Shown here one piece after another: positions 48,638 to 58,955 of a DNA stretch of 64,000 bases. Both the position numbers and the translations under genes were made by a program. The stretch's first letter is position 1, and each line of letters starts with the position of its first letter. The DNA comes from Siphonodentalium dalli (taxonomy: Eukaryota; Mollusca; Scaphopoda; Gadilida; Siphonodentaliidae), in the NCBI GenBank assembly GCA_032622095.1, contig CP136063.1, forward strand, positions 211,028,355-211,092,354, read 5' to 3'. The notes under the pieces are model-generated. The model saw only the letters and a program-made list of their open reading frames with translations, had not been told where the DNA came from and made no database searches.

Positions 48638-48645
48638 TATAAAAA
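48638..48645 (+). promoter_or_regulatory. TATA-like box before first exon 1a
   Basis: TATAAAAA lies 46 bp upstream of the exon 1a ATG, a reasonable place for a short 5' leader. An upstream ATG at 48673 opens a four-codon frame that ends in TGA overlapping the real start. Confidence 0.35.
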
Positions 48646-48683
48646 TTTCTGGATGAGAGAGTAACTAATTATATGAAGTCACC

Positions 48684-48716
48684 ATGAAATCCATTCTGCT
48701 AATTGCTATTATATCT
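48684..48716 (+). CDS. alternative first exon 1a: start of a signal peptide (EGF-like secreted protein)
   Basis: ATG in a good context (GTCACCATGA) is followed by 11 hydrophobic codons (MKSILLIAIIS), ending directly at a consensus donor TCT|GTAAGT in phase 0. Joined to the second exon at 53249 this gives a typical signal peptide: a charged start, a hydrophobic core, then SDLTKSVYA with a plausible cleavage after Ala. The link to the 53-57-kb exons is inferred from phase and from the completed signal peptide. Exon 1b is a second, equivalent start. Confidence 0.55.
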
Positions 48717-48807
48717 GTAAGTATAAATTATATTACCCAAGTGTGACCTAAATACCAAATATTTAACCCTTTCTAAATTCTAAATTCTTATTGATGAGTA
48801 GTTATCC

Positions 48808-48878
48808 CTTAGGAAATGTTCAGATAATAAGTTCAACAAATGAACATAGGCCTTATTATCTGAACATTTCCCTCCAAT
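48808..48878. repeat. hairpin, TGTTCAGATAATAAG family
   Basis: GGAAATGTTCAGATAATAAG and the inverse CTTATTATCTGAACATTTCC are exact arms, with ATTTCCCTCC on the right. A relative of 28419-28520. It lies in intron 1. Confidence 0.75.
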
Positions 48879-49523
48879 AAATACATGTAGGTTAAAATAT
48901 GGGAATGTTTACAGAACCCTGTGAAGAATGATGAACTATAACAATTATTCTTATTTATCAAGTGGTCTTTGAAAATTTACTGATAACCAGTCGTTTACTA
49001 AATGGTATATTTACTTGCTCAGTAATTCTGTCTGGGAGTTGACATTTTATGGCTCACCTTTACCATGGCTTACAAGTATGTCCAGTCTCCTGGTAATGGT
49101 TATTAGCTGGTATGTGGTCCATATGAGATTATCCAATGAGTGGTGAAATATTTACTGCATGTACATACATGTAGCAATAGTGTGATGGCCTGGATTGAAA
49201 CTAAACATTATTTTGTCAACATATTTCACAGCACACCACAATGGCCACAGACAATGCATGACGGCTCCTAGTTGGTGGACCCAACTATTCAAACAGAGCT
49301 AGACGCTATGCTCTGATAATAAAAGTCAGGTTTACGGACTAGACGGCTCCCAGCCAACCATGTTAAGCAAGTAAATCTATCATTTGTAAACAACTGGTTC
49401 TAATTAAAAAAAATTAATTCATCTTTCTCCACAGTGTTCAGTACACATTCTCATATTTGTTTCTTAGAAATGGACTTTGTGTTTGTAGGACTAATGAACG
49501 GAAAAATAATTTAAAAAAACCTC

Positions 49524-49530
49524 TATAAAG
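49524..49530 (+). promoter_or_regulatory. TATA-like box before first exon 1b
   Basis: TATAAAG lies 38 bp upstream of the exon 1b ATG, parallel to the layout before exon 1a. Confidence 0.35.
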
Positions 49531-49561
49531 TTCACATTTTGTATTTCTAACATAATCCACC

Positions 49562-49612
49562 ATGAATTATATTGTTAAAATGGTCTTGGTTGCTGTGATC
49601 ACTAATATACTA
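49562..49612 (+). CDS. alternative first exon 1b: start of a signal peptide
   Basis: ATG in context TCCACCATGA begins 17 codons (MNYIVKMVLVAVITNIL), ending at donor CTA|GTAAGT in phase 0, the same phase as exon 1a. It can therefore join the same second exon to give a different hydrophobic leader followed by VTFSDLTKSVYA. Having its own TATA-like box suggests an alternative promoter rather than an internal exon; there is no acceptor immediately upstream. The two leaders share context but little sequence. Confidence 0.55.
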
Positions 49613-49697
49613 GTAAGTGAACAGAATCCTTTATTTTGACTCCCGTCAAATTTTGGGAAAATTTAGTCCACAAAGACCTTAACCCAGCCCTTACTGT

Positions 49698-50857
49698 GAT
49701 GCACTTTATTAGTTAATTAGTGAATCAACTCAACCAAGATGGTCGGGGCATGAAACTTTTTGCGTGCTACTTTTCAATTCCAGATGGGCGATGGTGTGCA
49801 AGAGCATTTGTGTTACTCATAATCAGGGTTGGCTGATTTAAATCAATTTTTGTTAAATGATTGCATAATGCAATATCTAACAAGGTTTTTTTTTAACTAT
49901 AACATGATTATGATTAAACAACATACAAAATTGGATAATGTGAAAATATGAAAATGTGCAGTAATTGTCAACCCAATAGAAACAGGCATACTGCATGGTA
50001 CCTTGATTACTGCTCCAGCAACGGCCTGTTCCGCTTATTTGTAACTACAATCAGATTCAGCACTCCTCATTACACTATTAAATTTCCTTTCCTTTTATGA
50101 TTGTCTAATGTCCATACTTGATACATGTATATGGTGTGATTACATGTATGTCCTCAAGTCACCGAGGAGCAAAGGTGATTGAAAATATATTCAGTTCTCA
50201 ACTAAAATTTACTAAATTTAGTAGTAAATCTTTAAGCACAGGTCTACCTATCCAGATATCACAACATTGGAACTCACATGGACCTAGTGTATGCACAATT
50301 AAAGTACATGGTTGCTATATCTGTACTGCCATCATGCCATGATATTTGTGCTTGATACATGTACACAAAAAATAATAAATAATAATAGAATTTTTATTAA
50401 TCCAGCCTTGGATATAATAAGCAACACCTGTTAGAACCTTCATTTATTAAAGACATTGCACAATTGCATATTTTCATAACAATTAGAAAAAAAATCTATT
50501 TAAATCAAATAAATCTGATTTAAATCAAATAAATCGATTTTTTTGATTTATTTTAAAAAAATCAAAAAAATCACCAACCCTGCTCATAATTGAAGGACTG
50601 CCCCCTCTCCCCACGAATGGATGAATGAACAAAGTAACTAGCGAAAATACTGGATTACTTAGGAATCAGTGGGAAATGATGCACTTTATTAGTTAATTAG
50701 TGAGTCAACTCAACCAAGATGGTCAGGCGCACATCTTTTTATGCGCTACTTTTCAATTCCAGATCATTTGTGTGCCTCAAAATCGAAGGACTGCCCCCTC
50801 TCCACACGAATGGATGAACAAACAAAGTCAATAGTGAAAATACTGGATTACTTAGGA
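49698..50857. repeat. tandem duplication of a ~190-bp segment, first copy interrupted by a hAT MITE
   Basis: GATGCACTTTATTAGTTAAT starts at 49698 and 50678. Both copies continue through CAACTCAACCAAGATGGTC, GCTACTTTTCAATTCCAGAT and GGACTGCCCCCTCTCC to CTGGATTACTTAGGA. The first copy is opened at CTCATAAT by the element at 49824-50582. The second keeps the empty site (CTCAAAAT), which independently proves the insertion. Confidence 0.85.
49824..50582. mobile_element. hAT MITE (759 bp)
   Basis: The ends CAGGGTTGG / CCAACCCTG are flanked by a perfect 8-bp duplication CTCATAAT (49816-49823 and 50583-50590). The subterminal regions are rich in GATTTAAATCA / AAATCGATTT. The interior encodes no transposase. 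It sits in intron 1 of the EGF-like gene (if that model is right). Confidence 0.9.
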
Positions 50858-51100
50858 AATAACACTTGTTTCGTTTAAGTTTGTACAGTTATAGCTGAAA
50901 AGTTTGAAAACAAAATCTATAATGCATTATAGTAAATTTGTCTTCAAACTTTTCCATTATAACTCATAACATTAATCAAAACAATGAGTTATTTGAACTT
51001 ATTTCTTATAATTTAATCCATGATTTCGCAGGCGAACCACCATAAGTAAAAAGTAGAAGTAAAACGAGCAAGAACTTTCTGAAGAAAACCACACATATAA
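50858..51100. other. intron-like spacer
   Basis: No exon or repeat, apart from an inverted pair AAAGTTTGAA(A)ACAAA / TTTGTCTTCAAACTTTT at about 50,900-50,955. Confidence 0.4.
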
Positions 51101-52242
51101 TAGGGATCTGCGAATCAGGGATTTTGCATCGAATCTCAATATTGACATCGAATGGAATCTCGAATCAAAATCAGCGAGTGATTGACATTGTTTACCAGAG
51201 TGAATTTCGGTGTCTCATGACAAAAAACTGCAAAATCCACTAGATACTATATAACAATGTTAATCTCCTTAAACATCCGTTGGAACTTGTGGTTTTTTAG
51301 GAAAATCAGGACATAGGCAAGTCACTCTCAGTCTCATGGAGGGTTTGGGATATGTTCCATTGAGTGACAGTAAGACACTTAAAGACAGTTCAATCAACGT
51401 ATCAGAAATGCCATGGAATGGAAGTCACTTGTTTACATTATTTAATAAAGATAATAAAGATTTGACACAAATGGATATGGGTACACCATTCAGCTATATA
51501 ATTGTTGTAGTCCAATACCAATGGTAGTTATCTGTTAAATTGTTCACCCCACAATAGATCACACACCAACTTCACATTCACAGTAGTTGTCTCCGCAGAG
51601 TGAAGAGTGAAATTTCAAGTGTCAAATGATATCAACAAGACTCAACGGATCGAATCTTGGGGCAACTATATTTTCCAGGAAACAGAAACTGAAAGTAGGA
51701 AATTTATAGGAATTCTGCGGGCAGTGTCGCAGATAACTGTTCGCACATGGTGACGTCCATTTAAGAACGTAATAGGTCGATTGTTCTAAGGTTTCTCACC
51801 ATATGTTCATTCCAGTCTATGTTTTGTTGCTCATAATGGCGGCTAACGTTGAATTTTATTCATATAATCTGAATTGGATTTCTGAAGTTCTAAACATAAG
51901 GTAATCAATTGAGTTTCGCATCTAGCGATCCCGCACCATGTAAAAAAAATTACATAGTGTTGATACAGATTACAAATATATGCGGTGATTGATCACCGTC
52001 ATGAGTTGCGATCGAAGCACATAAGCCTAATGTGCATAATGCACGTCTATTCTGAATGGCAAACATTCAAAATTACCTACGTTGGCAACCTTGTGCTTCA
52101 ATTTTTGTGAGTTCAGGTCATTTGGCACGTGTTATTTAGACGCAAAAACGAGACTTCACCAAAGTAACACCGATTCAAAAATATCCGTATCCGCGGACCG
52201 ATTTGGTGTCGATCTCGAATCTCCAATATTCGCAGATCCCTA
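51101..52242. mobile_element. hAT-like non-autonomous element (1,142 bp)
   Basis: The ends TAGGGATCTGCGAAT / ATTCGCAGATCCCTA are exact inverted repeats flanked by ACATATAA / ACGTATAA (7 of 8). Subterminal GAATCTC/GAGATTC motifs occur at both ends. A 63-codon frame at 51336-51527 shows no known domain. Confidence 0.85.
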
Positions 52243-53248
52243 ACGTATAAAGTTGTAGCAGAGACGCTTGTCACTCAGACCTCTCATTATCGATTGATCA
52301 AGTGGAGTCATCACATAATGGCCAGTTGGGTGTGCATGTTCTTGATATATTTTGACAGTTGTTAGTTTCAATTTCTTTGCAAAATTAATGTTATCAAGAG
52401 TCTTTTGATGAATTGGTAATAGATTTCTCTTGGGTACTTGTGGACTGAGGATGCAACATAGAATTTCCATTTTAAATCATAGTAAGTATTGAATAGTTTA
52501 CATGTACATTTCTTGGCATGCAGTATAGGCGTGGTCATATCACTCGATGTTGCTGTCATTAATATAGTGGAAAGTATTCAGAAAATTTAGGTTATCGAGA
52601 AATAACCTTTAATAATGGCAAAATGTGTGACAGCCAATTGTTTTACAGTATTCCGTGGATTGACAACTTATGATTAAATCATATGCATCCCGTCGTTCAT
52701 CCATGTGTCCATTTATTTGTCTGTGCATCCAAGCTGATATCTCAGATATAGCTCATTGGATCTCAATAAAATTTGTTAAGGATAGTGATCACTAAGACCA
52801 TCAGAGAAATATCCACTTATGGCTCACATTTTACATTCTAGAGTTATACCTCTTTGCTCATGTTGAAATGTTTTTCCTCTATCCTAGCTGATATCTTAGT
52901 CATAATTATGTTATCGGATCCTGGATTTTACGATTAAAGATGTCGTTCATCAGGAGAGTTTGAATAGAACCCATTGTGTGATCGATAGTGGTCACGTTTT
53001 CACACATTATGATTCAAACATGCTTTTATTAAGGTTTTGTGAAACACTCCACTTCAGAATGCAATAACTATAAGAATCATGAAAAAATAAGTTATTTACA
53101 TAAAGTTGATATATAAATAGGCAGAAAACGGTGTCATTGTTATACACAAATTACATGCAGTGAGTATTGTTAGCAGAATTATCTCCGTGATGTTTATGCC
53201 CAATAACAGTTGCAGATTTTTTCAGGTTAATTTCTTTTATGTTCACAG
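52243..53248. other. intron-like stretch without recognised feature
   Basis: It holds a GTCCATTTATTTGTCTGTGC-like tract near 52,705, reminiscent of the dispersed families, but no element ends. It terminates in the acceptor TTATGTTCACAG. Confidence 0.4.
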
Positions 53249-53288
53249 GTAACTTTCTCAGACCTCACTAAATCCGTGTATGCCATAG
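53249..53288 (+). CDS. exon 2A: signal-peptide end, EGF-like gene
   Basis: Acceptor TTCTTTTATGTTCACAG ends at 53248 and donor GTAAGT starts at 53289. The 40-nt exon reads V-T-F-S-D-L-T-K-S-V-Y-A-I plus one base: incoming phase 0 (matching exons 1a and 1b) and outgoing phase 1 (matching exon 3). It is the first of three tandem copies. The intron to copy 2B would be only 34 nt, too short to splice normally, so 2A and 2B should be alternatives. Confidence 0.6.
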
Positions 53289-53322
53289 GTAAGTTACTTT
53301 TAGTCACATGTCATTGGCATAG

Positions 53323-53365
53323 ATATTAACTTTCTCAGACCTCACTAAATCTGTTTATGCCGTCA
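53323..53365 (+). CDS. exon 2B: tandem duplicate of exon 2A
   Basis: It reads I-L-T-F-S-D-L-T-K-S-V-Y-A-V plus one base. It starts after AG at 53321-53322 and ends at donor GTAAGT (53366), with phase 0 in and 1 out, as for 2A. The acceptor has a poor pyrimidine tract (TTGGCATAG), so use is less certain. All differences from 2A are compatible with an open frame. Confidence 0.45.
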
Positions 53366-53394
53366 GTAAGTTACTGTTAGTCACATGTCATTAG

Positions 53395-53439
53395 GATATG
53401 TAACTTTCTCAGTCCTCACTAAATCTGTGTATGCTGCAG
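53395..53439 (+). CDS. exon 2C: third tandem copy, possibly non-functional as an alternative
   Basis: The core V-T-F-S-V-L-T-K-S-V-Y-A-A plus donor CAG|GTAAGT is kept. With the visible acceptor (TCATTAG, 53394) the incoming phase is 1, so from exons 1a or 1b (phase 0) it would read GAT ATG TAA and stop. It fits only after 2A (106-nt intron), adding a second copy of the segment. Alternatively it is a decaying duplicate, or uses the internal AG at 53411-53412. Confidence 0.3.
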
Positions 53440-53574
53440 GTAAGTTACTGGCGTTAGGACTGGAATGACAAATTAAAATGTGGATGTATCGTATTGAATC
53501 CTCCACCGCCAATGTTATCAATGTGAATTTGACTCCATTAGAATGCATTTACACAATGTAAATTCCATATTAAT

Positions 53575-54584
53575 TAGAGATGGGCAGTACTCTGTATTAA
53601 CTGTACCGAATCAAAACTAAAAATATTGAATTTTCGGTACTCAAGTTATTCATGTGTTACCAACTTGTGTGTCTTGGTATTGAGTAAAGTTTATCAGTAA
53701 ACACTCCCTAATTGTATAGGATATATTTATAGCATGCTATGTCGGTACCTTTCTATTAATCGATCGTCATCGGCATCATGCAATTGTACAACTTTTAACA
53801 CTCGCAAAGATTTTACGAACATAAATATGTTCAAGTCTATTAATTACACATGACTTTTGAATAGATAAAGACAAAGCTGTGACTTCATGGTCCTAATTTG
53901 ATCGAGCATGACAGGGAATCTCGCAGAGAAGGTGACAATAAGTAATCATGTTAAAAACATTAACTCAATAATCAGTTATGATGTAGCAAATAATGTCGAT
54001 TGGTACAAAGTCTGCGTGTCGCATGTGCCCATTATCCTGAATGATCCTTTGGAGTACGGGGTCTGAATTTCCCTGAAATCTACTTTCACTTTCTAAAAAT
54101 AGAACAAATCCATCAAATGATTTAAGAATTCTTTTATACAAAGTGTTTTGCTCAAATTCATAATGCTGTGTTTGCATGGCAGATTTATTGGGACTATTTA
54201 TTGGGATTTGTGAATTGTAATCACTGATTACCACTCACAATTTTATTCACTAACGAATATGTAATGTGACGAAATTGACACGTATATATATTGCAGTCAT
54301 GCGTTGATGCATTCTCTTATTCTTTTCAAAAGCTGTGCGACGGCGTGCGTGTAAATAATCAAAGAGATGTGTGAACATCACTTAATTGTGTAAGTCAATT
54401 TAGCAGCAGACCATGGGAATATACTGTTCAGTTATAAACTTGGATTACCGCAGTTTACCGGGAATCTCTAATCTGGTCTTACATGTATAATTAAGAGACA
54501 ATACTGATTACCGTACCGTTACCGAGGTAAATCAACAAAAATTTACCGATACCGAGATTGAAATTTCAATACCGCCCATCTCTA
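53575..54584. mobile_element. hAT-like non-autonomous element (1,010 bp)
   Basis: The ends TAGAGATGGGC / GCCCATCTCTA are flanked by a perfect 8-bp duplication ATATTAAT (53567-53574 and 54585-54592). Subterminal sequences carry TACCG-type repeats (TACCGATACCGAGAT). No transposase inside. Located in the intron between exons 2 and 3. Confidence 0.9.
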
Positions 54585-54879
54585 ATATTAATCATTTATA
54601 AAGTCTTTGTTGGCATCCAGTAACCATGTTAGTCAGCTATTGCATCATCCTTAATTATGTACTCAGAGTTCCATGCTAATTCTCGAATTAGATTATACGG
54701 GTATTATATAAAATAGGATGTTTGAGCTGGATATTAAATTGGTATTATTTGGGAGCTATAACCCTAGCTCATGTGTTATGTGGTTTCTAACAAACGTTTG
54801 TGTTATATTTGTATTTTTAAAAATCTCATTGTGATTGGAAATCTTGAATTCTAAATACATTTTTGAAAAAAGGTCGTAT

Positions 54880-55640
54880 TATGTTATCAGTCTGTCCGTC
54901 CGTCCGTCCGTCCGTCTGTCCGTCCGTCTGTCCGTCTGTGTTCGTCCGTCCGTCCGTTAACATTTTTGGTTTCCGATCGATAACTCCAGTTTGGATTATT
55001 TGATCTGAACCAAAGTTGGTATGTGTATTTCCCAGCTAAAGATACAGGCCAAGTTCGAATATAGGTTCCGTCCAAATATTTTTACATGAGTTACGGCCCT
55101 TTTTCGACTTAGAATTTGACCGTCATTTAACATTTTTGGTTTCCGACCGATAACTCCAGTTTGGATTATTTGATATGAACCAAAGTTGGTATGTGTATTT
55201 CCCAGCTAAAGATACAGGCCAAGTTCGAATATGGGTTCCGTCCAATTATTTTTACATGAGTTACGGCCCTTTTTCGACTTAGAATTTGACCGTGTGTTAA
55301 CATTTTTGGTTTCCGACCGATAACTCCAGTTTGGATTATTTGATCTGAACCAAAGTTGGTATGTATATTTCTCAGCTAAAGATACAGGCCAAGTTCGAAT
55401 ATGGGTTCCGTCGAGTTATTTTTACATGAGTTACGGCCCTTTTTCAACTTAGAATTTGACGAATTTCATAACATTTTGGTTTCCGACCGATAACTCCAGT
55501 TTTGATTATTTGAGCTGAACCAAAGCTGGTATGTGTATTTCCCAGCTAAAACTACAGAACAAATTTGAATATAGGTTCTGTCTAATTATTTTTACATGAG
55601 TTATGGCCATTTTTTCGACTTAGAATTTGACCACATTTTG
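54880..55640. repeat. tandem ~170-bp repeat, four copies, with GTCCGTCC tract
   Basis: After a (GTCC)/(GTCT) tract (54,890-54,957), AACATTTTTGGTTTCCGA starts four units at about 54959, 55127, 55298 and 55468. Each has CGATAACTCCAGTTTGGATT, CAGCTAAAGATACAGGCC and ATGAGTTACGGCCCTTTTTC. The layout (simple-repeat tract, then repeated modules) is that of the 19.4-kb and 40.3-kb families. Confidence 0.85.
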
Positions 55641-56853
55641 GCATTGAAATTAGGGGTATATCAGATTTTCTTCAAATGTAAGCTCAAAGTATTATCTTAT
55701 TTTGCGATAGTACAATTCGAAATGGCTAAAGGGCGTATTTTGCCACGCCCTAGCGATGCTCTTGTTATGTGTTGCTCGTGTGTTTTATGAATGTAAAGAT
55801 GGAATTTCGGTATAAACACTCCCCCACCCCCACTCCCAAAAAATTAGTCCCCCCTTATATTTTCAAGGATATCTTCAGATGTGGTAATTGGAATGCGATG
55901 AAACTTCTGGAAGATAATTCCGTATATGTGACCACAGTATGTGATAACTAATTTGGTTGTATGTGGCAACATACTTGAATGAATGCCAATTGAATGGAGA
56001 GAGTCTGCTTTCCAAAAGTCACAAAATCTCTTGGTTCACTAAGAGGTAACATGTCCATGTATGCTGGACATTTGGTCATGTTCAATTTTCAGAATTCTCC
56101 GTTAAGGACAGGTGGACTTAATGACTTGGCACCTGGAACCAAAGGTGCCAAGTGAGCAGTACATGAGAGGATAATTACACTTTAAAACGCTGTGACAATG
56201 CTCAGCTACTACATGGGGAATTAGCATCCATACGTCCGGTGTCTATTCATTATAATGAGGGCACGGCAGAGACGCGGGAAGCACCAAAGGGCAAGGGGGC
56301 CAAACGAGTCAGAAGCACACTTTTCGGGTATCCACTGGACTCCCCTGGGTCAGGGTAAGGGGGCAAGTGCCCCCGCATCCCCTTCTCCGGCATCTCTGGG
56401 GCATCTTGCCTAAAACTTTCGCTCCTTGCTATTGTAACCTGTTATATTCAGAGCTACCTTGGCATGGCATGGGGTTACACGCAGTGCTAAGTTGTTCTTC
56501 ACATGCATAATTAAATGAGTTTTGTGACTTTTGAACTGAGTACTACCTCCACACAAACGTTCCACACTCACGAATCCAGTATCGTAAATCATCAGTCTCA
56601 TGATACTGATCTTACATGCAACATTTCCCGACAATCATCCTCAAGATTATTGAGATACAATGCAATATATCAGGGGGTCTTACTTACATGTGTTTATATA
56701 TTACATATTGCAAGAGTAATTCATGGATTAGGTTCGAGACACAGTAAGCAACCCAAATGTGCTATTCACACCAGATTTTCTGATCGTACAACCAATGCGT
56801 ATGAATCACATATAAATCCAATGTGACATTTCAATGTAATTATTCCATTTCAG
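55641..56853. other. intron-like stretch without recognised feature
   Basis: It includes GGCGTATTTTGCCACGCCCTAGCGATGCTC (about 55,732-55,761), a relative of the host repeat interrupted by the 44.9-kb element, and a dyad AAATGAG...TCATTTA. No exon seen before the acceptor at 56853. Confidence 0.4.
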
Positions 56854-56970
56854 GATTTAATGGAGACTGTTCAGGTGATCCCAGTTCATGCGAGTCACCT
56901 CTCACGTGTGTAACAAATGCATGTAAATGTCCGGATACAAAGTATTGGAATGGGGCTAATTGCAATGACA
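56854..56970 (+). CDS. exon 3: Cys-rich EGF-like module of a secreted or membrane protein
   Basis: Acceptor TATTCCATTTCAG ends at 56853 and donor GTGAGT starts at 56971. The 117-nt exon is phase 1-1, the usual phase of shuffled extracellular modules. It encodes about 39 residues, GFNGDCSGDPSSCESPLTCV through a KYWNGANCND end, with six Cys spaced C-x6-C-x5-C-x4-C-x-C-x10-C, an EGF/EB-like pattern. The incoming phase matches exons 2A and 2B. The protein should therefore be an extracellular EGF-like protein of which only the first module is inside the window. Further modules would lie past the 6.2-kb transposon, which sits 284 bp downstream. Confidence 0.7.
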
Positions 56971-57254
56971 GTGAGTATACATCACCCTCTCATGAAGAAT
57001 GGACCTGCTAATAACTTTATTTGTTAATCATGGTTAGAGACAAAACATGTGAATCTGTCATCCATGCTACCAATGATGCTTATAGTGTGTATCATGTAAC
57101 TGTCACTCTTAGATCTTTCACCTTCTTGTCACCCAGACAGTCCTTCGATTGTGCGGCACACAGCAACGCTTGCTCATCTTCCTGCCTTGAATTGAAAAGC
57201 AGCGTACAAACTGCCATTCATTATGATCTTGGTTTTATAGTGCACATACTAGTA
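56971..57254. other. intron sequence up to the transposon
   Basis: No in-phase exon. A Cys-containing frame at about 57,138-57,200 follows an AG, but its open phase does not match exon 3. GTA at 57252-57254 is the left target duplication. Confidence 0.45.
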
Positions 57255-58555
57255 TCACGGCTGGTAATCTATACATGCACATCCAAATAATGGACAGAAT
57301 TGGATCATCCTGTTGTGCATGTATAGATTGATTTCTTCACCTCGACAGGTAGGTACCTCATCTAAATTCACTTTTTTTGTTGATTTCTTCATTGTTTTCG
57401 CTAAAACCACTCTTACGTTGGGATGTGGGGATGGTTAACGAACGACTACACATAGGTTTCCACGCCGCATGTGTCCCCGATTAAAATATCTCGGCGTTGT
57501 CATCGGAATTTTTTATTGTTTTTTTCTTCCCGGCGAAGAAAAATTATCACATTTTGGCATATTTCTACCACAAAACCGACTGGTATAGGTTTACCCATGA
57601 TGTTATGTGTGATGTGTGGGCTAACGAACCATTTGCAACCATTCCCCGCTCGTCATTTTGCTGTTTACGCGAAAACCAGGACAAATCATTTCACATTTAT
57701 TGTTGATCGGCATAATTGTTGAGACTGTGTAGAATTGGAGAGGCCATCCTCGCCACTAAATATCGCAATTTTCGACCTCATTTGAACACACGGGGTCCAA
57801 TTATACATGCCATGTTACACTGGGGAATATGTTTTCAATATACGAACGTGTGCACATAAAAATACGGTCGTGTATAACAGAGACCTGTATTGCACGTACG
57901 TAAATATTTGCATATAGACTGTTGTCATTATGTCTGCATTTGATGCGTCGTTGGCTCAACTGTAATATCGACTACCGTGCTGTACTTCGTCTAGAACTAC
58001 CAATCACAACATGTCAATGAATGTGTTAGTTGTAAACGTCGGCTATATTTGTTGCCACTTGTTTTAAATTTAACACACGTACGATGTTTGAGGGGACCCG
58101 CTACTTGCAACCCGTAATTTTGTGGCACATCAAAATATAACGTGGTACACATAAATTACGGTCGTCGGTAACAGATACATGTATATATAGGGCTATAGCA
58201 CCCCCAGTATCTGCAATCATAATTATTGACCAGTATGATCACATGTTCAAACCACGGGAGCGTGGGACGTCATATATGACCCCCTGAGACAAATTTTGGG
58301 GCGATTTTTAGCGATTAGCCTACTCCGTCCGAGCGTAAGCGATGAGTAATCGCTACAAATTCGGCTCAAGAAATTGTCTGAGGGGGTCATAATATATGAC
58401 GTTCCAAGCTCCCGTGTACAAACGTCATTTTTTTTAACTTGCAGAATGGAGAAATTTTCACGAAAGCGACACGAGTGCGACAGATGCGACAAATCTTTTT
58501 CGCAAAGGTGTAAATTGACTGTTCACAAACAAGTGATCCATGAAGGAGGGTCGAA
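57255..58555 (+). repeat. left 1.3-kb terminal inverted repeat
   Basis: It contains nested dyads: AATCTATACATGCACA (57266-57281) is exactly inverted at 57314-57329. A ~180-bp hairpin (58247-58430) pairs ACGGGAGCGTGGGACGTCAT with ATGACGTTCCAAGCTCCCGT, and ATGACCCCCTGAGACAA with TTGTCTGAGGGGGTCAT. The zinc-finger frame starts near the inner end. An 83-codon frame (57471-57722) is present in both arms but resembles no protein. Confidence 0.9.
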
Positions 58556-58652
58556 CACCAAATGCAACGTTTGTGAAAAAACATTGACGACCGTGTATGG
58601 TTTAAAAAACTCTATTTACTCTAGACAAAAAACACATAATTATATTACCTAA
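58446..58652 (+). CDS. C2H2 zinc-finger protein (68 aa) starting inside the left inverted repeat
   Basis: ATG 58446 follows an acceptor-like TTTTTTTTAACTTGCAG. Residues 11-32 form one good C2H2 finger (CDRCDKSFSQRCKLTVHKQ.., C-x2-C-x12-H-x4-H). A second finger (CNVC ... KTH) lies beyond the repeat boundary in unique sequence but has lost a His position (KNSIY), so it looks degenerate. Stop at 58650-58652. The first finger is shared with the right arm; the second exists only here, so this is probably the original and the right-arm copy is a truncated duplicate. A role in binding the element's own ends is inference. Confidence 0.55.
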   Translation: MEKFSRKRHECDRCDKSFSQRCKLTVHKQVIHEGGSNTKCNVCEKTLTTVYGLKNSIYSRQKTHNYIT

Positions 58653-58955
58653 ATAAGGCTAAATTAAGTTTTAAAAAAGTATCAAGCAGATGTAAATTAT
58701 ACAACCCAAAACATACGACATACATGCACATAATATAGATTAAGGCGTCCATATGGTGTGCTAAATGAACACATCGACTATTGTGGTTTAATTTAATAGT
58801 TTCCAAACGGTACGTGCATTTTTAAAATGGGGTAGCGGGAAGACTGCAAACGGGGCATGGTATTCATAACACAATAAGATGTGTTCATTGCATGTATTCA
58901 AACTATATTAAATTTATGTGTCATTATATGATATTGTGCATAATAAAGCATGCAT
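58653..58955. other. interior non-coding end of the transposon
   Basis: AT-rich, between the zinc-finger stop and the stop of the 217-aa frame. The two genes are convergent here. AATAAAGC near 58,940 on the plus strand is on the wrong strand for the nuclease gene; I see no obvious terminator. Confidence 0.4.

Noticed and set aside
57138-57200. Cys-rich frame after exon 3 as a further EGF exon
   Set aside because: The acceptor is followed by the needed frame only in a phase that does not match exon 3; the matching phase stops.
57471-57722. 83-codon frame in both arms of the 6.2-kb transposon
   Set aside because: A second overlapping frame is equally open, there is no domain, and the region is part of the terminal repeat; more likely regulatory or structural.
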